A DNA stretch of 64,000 nt, taken from the NCBI GenBank assembly GCA_023678885.1, contig CM043000.1, positions 18,956,729 through 19,020,728 of the forward strand, read 5' to 3'. The notes beneath the pieces are model-generated. The model saw only the letters and a list, made by a program, of their open reading frames with translations. It searched no databases and had not been told where the DNA came from. Below, in pieces: positions 56,617 through 64,000 of the stretch. The DNA comes from Pogostemon cablin (taxonomy: Eukaryota > Streptophyta > Magnoliopsida > Lamiales > Lamiaceae). The position numbers and the translations under genes are program-made. The stretch's first letter is position 1; every line of letters starts with the position of its first letter.

Positions 56617-59600
56617 CCTCTCGTTTCCATAATTTATCACTCGAATACACTTAAACACATCAAATACAGGTGAATGTCCAATAAAATCAAATTGTCCTAA
56701 AAATTTGTAGTGTATTCTTAAATCGTCCTACTACTAAGTTGAGTTCATAATATAGTTTGATTCGCTATTTCTTTTGATTTGTAGTGTTATGATCACCAAA
56801 AAGGATCGATTTCGTCTTAAAGAGAAAGTGTGTAAATCTTGTCTCGACTCAAATAAATTCTTATGTATTTTCTATTATATTTTTCTAGTCAACATTTTAT
56901 ATCGAAATCCTAATATACCCAACAATATTTTTAGGTAATAAATAAATTATAAAGTAAGTTATCTGAATTGTAAAGGTGTGATATTTTCAAAATTAAAATA
57001 TATCATGAGGTTATTAGATTGTGTCTATTTCTTTATTTGGAATATTTGGAAGTGTAAACTTATTTATGAAACAAATAATAATACTCCGTCCAATGCAAAT
57101 GTATCAATTTTACCATTTTGGGCATCCAATCCAGAGGCATTTATATTTTATTTTTAGTAAAAAGTATATCACATGACACATCACTTTCATCTAATACAAC
57201 AACTCACTATACATATAATAATAATACTTATTAATCTACGCTAAGAGTAAATTATTGTTTATGAGAGGAGCTATTAAAATTTTGATTTGATACTAGCATT
57301 AATTTTTGTTTTTCCGAAATTCGTGAATTACTGAATAAGTAGTAAAATCAAGTACAATATTGTCAATGAGTACTATATTTCATAAATATACTGACTTTCA
57401 TAAAGTTACTGACTAGAACGTATAAAGCTGGTATAAGGAGTTGGATGCCAAAATTAAAGCTTCAAGTCAATATTTCCACCAGTATTAGAATAATGAATTA
57501 AATTTCAAAATACCTTTTTAACATATTTTTTTAATGCCCATTTTTAATGATAAGTGTTAAAATATTGAAAATGACGAAAATATCTTAATTCGATTTGTGA
57601 TGTTTTGGATGAGTAATTAATATATACAATCAAGTTATAAAAATATTTACAATTAAGTCATAAATATAATTAATCGAGTTATAAATATGTGTAATTGAAT
57701 TTGAATAATTTATTTTAAAATTTAGTCAACAATTAAGTTAAGGTTATTTTTGTAAACTTGGACATTTTAATAAATACCCTAAAATATAGGCAAGAAAAAA
57801 AATTAAAAGAAATGGGATATTGTCTACCATTACCTCTAGAATAATTATTGCTTCCTCTAATTGATATTTGGGTAAATTACCAAAATCTTCCTCGATTTGT
57901 CCAAACTACTAAATAAATTCTGTGATTTGAAAAATTATAAATTACCCCATTTGGCTTGTATTTGATTTTAATATTGATAAAGATACCCATTTTTTTAAAT
58001 AAAGAGGAAGAAAAATGCCATTAATACCCATATATATAACACTTTATTTTTATTTTTCACTATTTTATTTTTTAAAAATTATTTTAAATGTAGAAAACTG
58101 GTATTAAAGGGATATTTTTTAATATTTCAATGTTAAAATTTTAAAAAAAATCCCTCTAATCCCTAGGATTGAAATAAAAAAAATAGTGAAATTAAATATA
58201 TGATGTTAAATATATGGATATTGATGTCATTTTAGTGTTAAAAAAATATATAAAAAAATCCCTCTAATCATAGTTTTATACATTTAAAAAAATAAAATAA
58301 AATAAAATAGTGAAATTAAAAAATACAATGTTAAATACGTGGGTCTTGATGTCATTTTCATAGCTCTTTATTTTAAAATATGAGTATTTTTATTAATGTT
58401 CAAATAAAAAATAAGTAAAAGGGGATAATTGGTAGTTTTTCAAATTATGAGATTTATTTGATAGTTTAGATAAAATCACGATAGGATTTTTGGTAATTTA
58501 CCCTTGATATTTTTGCACGTGTATATGAGTACGTCGATTATGTAATGGTTTTATGGTCGTGTAGCATAAGAAAAAAGTAGGGGTGTATTGAGTAATTAGA
58601 TTAATAAAAATAAATAAAGTTATTTAGATTAATAATTTATAAATTATAAGAAGTACATTCTCTGTCATTTTGATATGTGTTTGCTTTTTTGAACGTAAAT
58701 TAAATGATATAATATTTTAATGTGGAATAAAGTGAGAGAAATAATATTTTAACGTAAAGTGGTAGGTGTATTAATGTAATATATGAGTTCATGAGAAAAA
58801 AAATTAATTTATGTGAGTCTTATTTATCAAAAAGAAAAATACACACTTTATATTGGGATGTACTAAAATAATGACAAATCAAGTACATTTCAGTGGGATC
58901 GAGGGAGTAAGTGACATTTTTATAATATCGCAATGTTTTCAAGATATTAATATTGTGTAGAGTTATTATTATAGAAAACGTGTAAAAATGTGGGAAAATC
59001 GAAATATAAATGTGCGGAAACGGATGGAGTATTATTTATTTATCCAAATTAGAAAAAGTCACTTCTTGTTTAATTTTATAAACTTTTATAAGGGTCATGT
59101 ATTATTTTAAAGAGTAATAGATGGAGCATATAATATGCAAAGTTATAAGTTAGGCATAGATGACAAGTTAAAATTAGAATGTATTGTGTTATTATTATAT
59201 TCAATTCAATTTACCTTTATGATGGTTTACAATATAGTGATTTAGACGGAAATGAAAATTATTCATAATTTAAAAAGAAACTTGGGAGGGATTATTAGAT
59301 AAAAATTAATGACTCAATAAGTATAGAACTGTTATTCGAGTCGAGCGAATTTGAGTAGTGCATATTTGAGCTCGGTTCTAGTAATTTTCGAGTCGAACTC
59401 GAGCTCGGCTCGTTTAGGAAACGAGCTCGAGCTCACTTGAGTAATTTTCGAGTCGAGTTGAGCTCGAACTCGATTTGGCTCGTTAAGCAAATTGAGCCTT
59501 ATCGAACTGATTTTGTATAAATATCTTATATTTATTATTTTATTTAATATTTATTATAATATTATTATTAATTATAATTACTATTAAAATAATCTAGTCT

Positions 59601-62600
59601 TATCGAGTCGAGCTCGACTCGTTAAGAAAACGAGCATAAGGAGAGCTCGAACTCGAGTTCAAGTAGTCACAAGTCGATATGAACTCAAGCCTTAATAAGC
59701 CGAGCTTTCGAGTAGCTTGTTTCATCTAACAGCTCTGCTCAAGTCTAATTAGTATGATGAAAGTAAATGATGATTAATGATAATAAATAGCAATAATTAT
59801 AATATATTCTAAAATAAATACTCCTACTCTTTAGGTCTAGTAAAGAAGTTCACATTTGTAAATTTTATGTAATGATTTTTTAATATAATTAATAAATTAA
59901 AATTTATGAATAATTAAAATATATTTTTTAAAAGTCTAAATTATCCCTAATTAATAAAATATACACCACCACTTACATCTTCTATGTGTGTCTTTCTCTC
60001 TCATGTTTGTTTGCTAATTACGAAGTCTTCAACCACCACTGATGGTGGAAACTAAACAACCAAATTTGAATGTGGTTTCCTACCGCTGCCGGGAAAAAGC
60101 TACCACTGCCTAGGCCTAGGCCGCGACGCGTCGGCAATGGATGCGGCTGCAATCCCTTCAAGTGTTGTCGTTGAAATGCAAATTGTTTTTCATTATAGGC
60201 TATGGCAAATTAAGCTCTTCTAGATAGTTTATGTGATGTTTAGTTTGAGATTATGTGGGATTTGAAAACCATGAATAACATGTTCTATATTTGTTTTGTG
60301 TTTTGAGTAGGGTAAGTTTTAACTTTATGTCAAATCAATGTATTAATTTATTTAAAAAGTTAAATGAGAGAGGAGAGATAAAGAGAGAAAGTGTATTAAT
60401 TGAAGAGAGATAATGTAGTAGGTATATATAGGGGATGTTTTTAAAATTTGGATGTGGGTTTTGGAAAACCAAAACCTGAATTAAAAATTCGAAAACGAAC
60501 ATAACCTTAGAGATTAGGCAACATGAATTGCCTGAACGTCGTTTGGCTATTCAAAAAGATATAAGATCTTTATGAAGAATTGCCAGTCAGAGACAAACTT
60601 ATTTAAATATATTGGTGAGGAGGGTGAGGTTTTCTAGAGTATACTCATATGTTGTTTACTCATATGTTGTTTTCTAGAGGAAATAGCCCATTGTTTTCCA
60701 AGAAGATGTACACCTCGAAGCGAAAGAGATGTCGAGCTACAACGACTATCGAACTTCCAGCACGTACACATCGAAGTGAAACTTTATTTACATAGCATAT
60801 TGATGTCTGCATTTGTAAAATTGAAGATTGAATGTGATATGAAACTTCCTTTGAGCTTGAACGACAGTGTATGGCAAGTGTTTTTGAGAGGCATGGGTGT
60901 AATTTCAAGTGGGGTTGATTTTTTTGCATCATTTATGGATGATCTGCACATGTTGTTTTGGTTATTACCTTCATATTATTTTTCTTCTCTTGCTTATCAA
61001 ATTTTGGAGAGATGGGGATTAGTTTCTTGGTTTTCTGGAGAGAAAAATGATTGTAACCTATAGGATAATTTTGTTTAACATAGTTTGATATGCAAACGGC
61101 CCGTTGTTCTTGTTTTCTACCATAATAATTTTTTTGCATAATATATTTCATTACAAAAAGCTTATTGAATTGTTATGATCATGAAACAAACATTTTATTA
61201 CAATATATTAATGGATAGATTAACATTAGTTTAGTTAATCTGTGTTGTGAAGAACTGGTCATGTATATTTTGATAAACTTAAATCTGCGTGGAGGTGTAT
61301 ATTTTAATTTTAAAAGGGTAGTTTAGGAATTTTAGGGATGTGTATTCAATAAAATTAAGAAATAAAAAATTATAGGGAATGTGTATTTAGTAAAAAGGGT
61401 ATACTTAATAAAAAGGGACACGTGTGCAAATAAAAACACTCTTATTTTAATTATCATAATTACAATATACACACGTGCATTTACTGAAACATAAATAGAA
61501 ATTTCCACAAATCAAATCTTCCGCTCACATTAGTTGCAAAATTGATTTTCCTCTCATTTTCCGATTCTAATTGGAAAAGATTTTTAATTATCATCTTCAT
61601 CTTCATGAATATATATAAACATAAATAACATTTGTCACATTCTCATAAATTTCGTATTTATATTTTATTTTACTAAATAACACGCATATATTTATATCGC
61701 TTTATTATTATTATATATATAGAAACACATCAAATATAAATTTACAATTATCTGTTCACATTTTCAATTATCTGAATTCTAGTGCAAGCGCATGCATGTT
61801 GAAAATATTAATTAAGTACCAACTCCTCTGCTGGCATAATAAATAGAAACACATCAAATAGAAACGTCGTAACAAATTATTTTTTGAAACTTACTCCCAA
61901 GTATAAATTCTGCTATGTAATGTTATGATTAAGATTAGTAGTGATTTATAAAGAAAAATAATATAATTCATATTAAAATATAATACTAAACACATCCATC
62001 CCACAATTATCATTTTGTTTATTACATGTGGATGAAAGAGGTATTATTATTTAATAAATAGAGGGTAGTTGTTAGTTGTATGTGAGTTTTTTTTTTTTTT
62101 TTGAAAAATAGAGTTGAAATTTTGTGATCTGGAAGCATCCAGGCATCTATATGTATTGATTTTTTTAATAGTGTATATTTATTTTTTAATAAATGTATAA
62201 TTATTTTATATACAGTTTTAATTTCATTTAAAAAACTAAAAGAATACTCCATTCACTAATAATTTGCTTATAAGTTATATAAATTTTTATTCATTTGTGT
62301 ATATCTTTTTATTTATTGATATATAAATTTTGAATGTGGGTCCATTAATTTGAAGGTATCCGGATGCACATAAGAATTTCACTTAAAAAAAAAAAAGAAT
62401 TCCTTTGGAGTGTATAATCAAAATGGTAAAATAGGTGAATCTTAAGTATTTCATATTCTAAAAATAAAATCATATTATTCTTGTAATATAAATTCAAAGA
62501 GAAGTAGATATATATTCTGTGCGGAGCATAGAGTTAATTTTCAGTACACCTTATTTATATTAGTTTCATGAGTTGATATACTATGCATATAAGCCCAATA

Positions 62601-64000
62601 AATTATATTTTGTTCAACCTATCTGTATTATTTTTTTCAATAATGTATCCTACGTTTCTTGACTAATGAATTACTAATATATTTTTTATGTTCAAGTGGA
62701 TAGTTAATCTTTCATTAAAAAACTAATTAAGAGTATTATTGAAAAAGTTTGTTAACAAACTATATGTATTTTAATTTATTAACATATATGTATTCATTAA
62801 TACTTATATATATGAATTGAATTCATTAATACTTATTATATATGGATGGAATGTGGGTGTATAATATTTTGTTTAGTCTTATTTAGTTATATAAACTATT
62901 ATTTGTTTTATAATAAATGTATTAATTTATATATTTAGCTGTTTCTGTAAAACAAATTAATAGAAATTTCGCTCTTTAACTCTATAAGTTTTTATTTATT
63001 ATTTTTTTATTAATAAATGTATATTAATTTGCGGTGTAACTTTTGTGTATTTGAGTCTACGAGATATTTTGACAAATTCGGAATATATATATGGAGTAAA
63101 TATTAATCACGTGCATAGACACAGGCAAAAAATATCTAAGAAATTACGAACTACAAAATAAATAAAGAATAAATAGAATTAGGAGAATTATATTTATGTA
63201 AAACTTTTATTTAAACACAAATTAATGATAAATTCCGATATAACCCTCCGAGATCCGAATTGAACGAACACTTATATATTTGTAATTCTTTTTGTTGAAT
63301 ATAATTAAATTTCGATTTATATAAATTAAAAAGGGGTCGAAATTAATACTTATCATGAGGTAATTTAGAATTAATTAAACCATTCAAAAAGAAAAAAAAA
63401 GAAAACAAAAAACATAGGATTACTAATTAATTAACTACCATGTAGGAACTATGAAAATCAATACTCCATAATTTAAGTAAAATAATTCCTTTTCTTCAAA
63501 TACTCTGTGTAAATCGGCTCAAACCTGTTACTCTTTAATTTATAAAAAATTACTCTTTAGAAAAATAAACTATTTTCTTCTAAATAAAAAAATAACTTTT
63601 CAAATTTCAAATTCTTACATACATACCCTAATTTATCGATTACTCTTTAGTACATGGAAAATAACTCGTTTCGAGAGATGAGTTATCATTTTTCTAAATA
63701 AAATTATTTTTCAAAGAATAATTTTTTATTTATTAAAGAGTAATTTTTATTAAAATAGGGTTCCCCAATTCACATGGGCCCACTCTTCACTTTTATGCCA
63801 GCAAAGTCCGATGATTCTAAAAGGATTGTAATTATATAACACAAATTAATTAAAAAAAAAAAGAAAAAAGACATACTTGGAATTAGTAGAGTATTGATAA
63901 AGTTTTCCCTTGGGTGAAAAGACAAGCAAAGCCACCTGAGCATCACACAGAACTGAGATCTCTTTAGCCTTCTTCACTAATCCTGTCCTCCTCTTAGAGA
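41604..64000 (-). CDS. FUL-like: FUL-like MADS-box gene, copy 2 (exon 1 truncated by window end)
   Basis: Exons (minus strand): exon 1 from beyond 64000 to 63877 (124 of 185 bp visible), 54710-54632, 52302-52238, 51870-51771, 49755-49714, 48367-48326, 42574-42474 and 41730-41604. Lengths and splice sites are the same as copy 1, including the GC donor after exon 6 (48325-48324). I saw no change in the coding exons by eye, so both copies should encode the same protein if both are real. Promoter and start codon lie outside the window. Intron 6 carries the same copia element with the same target duplication. Confidence 0.85.
41998..42396. mobile_element. Mutator-like MITE, second copy (intron 7)
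   Basis: Same as 3508-3905, with ACTAAAAAT at 41989-41997 and 42397-42405. One base longer in a T run. Confidence 0.8.
43035..47814 (-). mobile_element. Degenerate Ty1/copia element, second copy (intron 6)
   Basis: 4780 bp. LTRs lie at 43035-43501 and 47348-47814, with TTCTG at 43030-43034 and 47815-47819. The primer-binding site is the complement of 47333-47345. It is 329 bp shorter than copy 1 because the internal block near 44143-44460 is single. Confidence 0.92.
48058..48272 (+). pseudogene. rpoB: Plastid rpoB fragment, second copy
   Basis: Same NUPT as 9896-10110, with the same frame break. Confidence 0.92.
48583..49526. mobile_element. Candidate Pack-MULE-like element, second copy
   Basis: Equivalent of 10421-11364, including the 152-bp-period direct repeat. 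Confidence 0.45.
51341..51506 (+). mobile_element. Candidate SINE, second copy
   Basis: Equivalent of 13180-13345, with the same B box. Confidence 0.4.
53530..53902. mobile_element. CACTA-type MITE, second copy
   Basis: Same 373-bp element as 15369-15741, flanked by CTA on both sides. Confidence 0.85.
55825..56096. mobile_element. 272-bp MITE-like repeat A, second copy
   Basis: Equivalent of 17667-17938 with single-base changes. Confidence 0.65.
56555..56613. repeat. (AT)n microsatellite, 59 bp
   Basis: Ten bases longer than its partner at 18397-18445. Confidence 0.95.
57870..58503. mobile_element. Mutator-like MITE, second copy (intron 1)
   Basis: Equivalent of 19702-20335, with the same TTGATATTT flanks. 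Confidence 0.85.
58656..58907. mobile_element. Stowaway-like MITE, second copy
   Basis: Equivalent of 20488-20739, with one change near the left end (GTCATTTTG against GTCCTTTTG). Confidence 0.65.
59340..59728. repeat. TCGAGC-rich palindromic cluster, second copy
   Basis: Equivalent of 21172-21560. Confidence 0.6.
60233..60504. mobile_element. 272-bp MITE-like repeat B, second copy
   Basis: Equivalent of 22065-22336. Confidence 0.65.

Larger units (their letters stand above)
38495..64000. repeat. 38.5-kb tandem unit, copy 2 (truncated by window end)
   Basis: Near-identical to 1-25833. Differences seen include a poly-C run (19 vs 12), a poly-T run (26 vs 28), an (ATT)n run, an (AT)n run (49 vs 59 bp), the absence of the 329-bp duplication in the LTR element, and a small number of single-base changes. 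Divergence is of the order of 0.1 percent by eye, not computed. It is a true recent tandem duplication or an assembly duplication of two haplotypes; the sequence alone cannot tell. Confidence 0.95.

Noticed and set aside
56473..56673. 66-residue ORF in copy 2
   Set aside because: Created by the longer (AT)n run, giving Ile-Tyr repeats; absent in copy 1.
1..64000. CRISPR arrays, bacterial operons or ribosome-binding sites
   Set aside because: None seen; intron-exon structure and element types show plant nuclear DNA.

Overview
This is AT-rich plant nuclear DNA, almost certainly from a eudicot. The evidence is a multi-exon MIKC-type MADS-box gene of the AP1/FRUITFULL clade, Ty1/copia retrotransposons, several MITE families, a CACTA-type element and a nuclear copy of plastid rpoB. 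The species cannot be fixed by eye.
Layout: the window is about 1.7 copies of a tandem repeat of about 38.5 kb. Copy 1 is 1-38494. Copy 2 starts at 38495 and is cut by the window end at 64000. The two copies are almost identical by eye, differing mainly in homopolymer and microsatellite lengths, a handful of SNPs and one 329-bp internal duplication. The window opens inside a copia 3' LTR that matches the one at 38445-38576, so the array or its boundary continues to the left.
The only convincing intact gene is the FUL-like MADS gene on the minus strand. Its eight exons run from 25893 down to 3114 and give a reconstructed 246-residue protein. Exon lengths 1-6 are 185, 79, 65, 100, 42 and 42 bp, as expected for this clade. 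Intron 6 has a GC donor, an rpoB NUPT about 50 nt past that donor, and a 5.1-kb copia element. Other introns carry Mutator-like MITEs, a CACTA MITE, a possible Pack-MULE, a possible SINE and Stowaway-like elements. The second copy of the gene runs from 41604 to beyond 64000, with exon 1 truncated by the window.
Downstream of each gene's 3' end are two gene relics: a wall-associated-kinase-like fragment and an IQD C-terminal fragment.
Between the two MADS copies (26.4-39.1 kb) is an older, inner tandem duplication of about 6.2-6.5 kb. Each inner copy holds the same dead 4.4-kb copia insertion (27919-32313 and 34173-38576). Shared flanks, shared stops and LTR similarities show one insertion followed by duplication. 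The first inner breakpoint lies inside a 5'-truncated LINE-like stub at 26392-26532.
I saw no CRISPR array, bacterial operon or clearly new enzymatic system. The interest lies in the recent, or artefactual, MADS tandem duplication, the unusual intron 6, and the nested order of mobile-element events.
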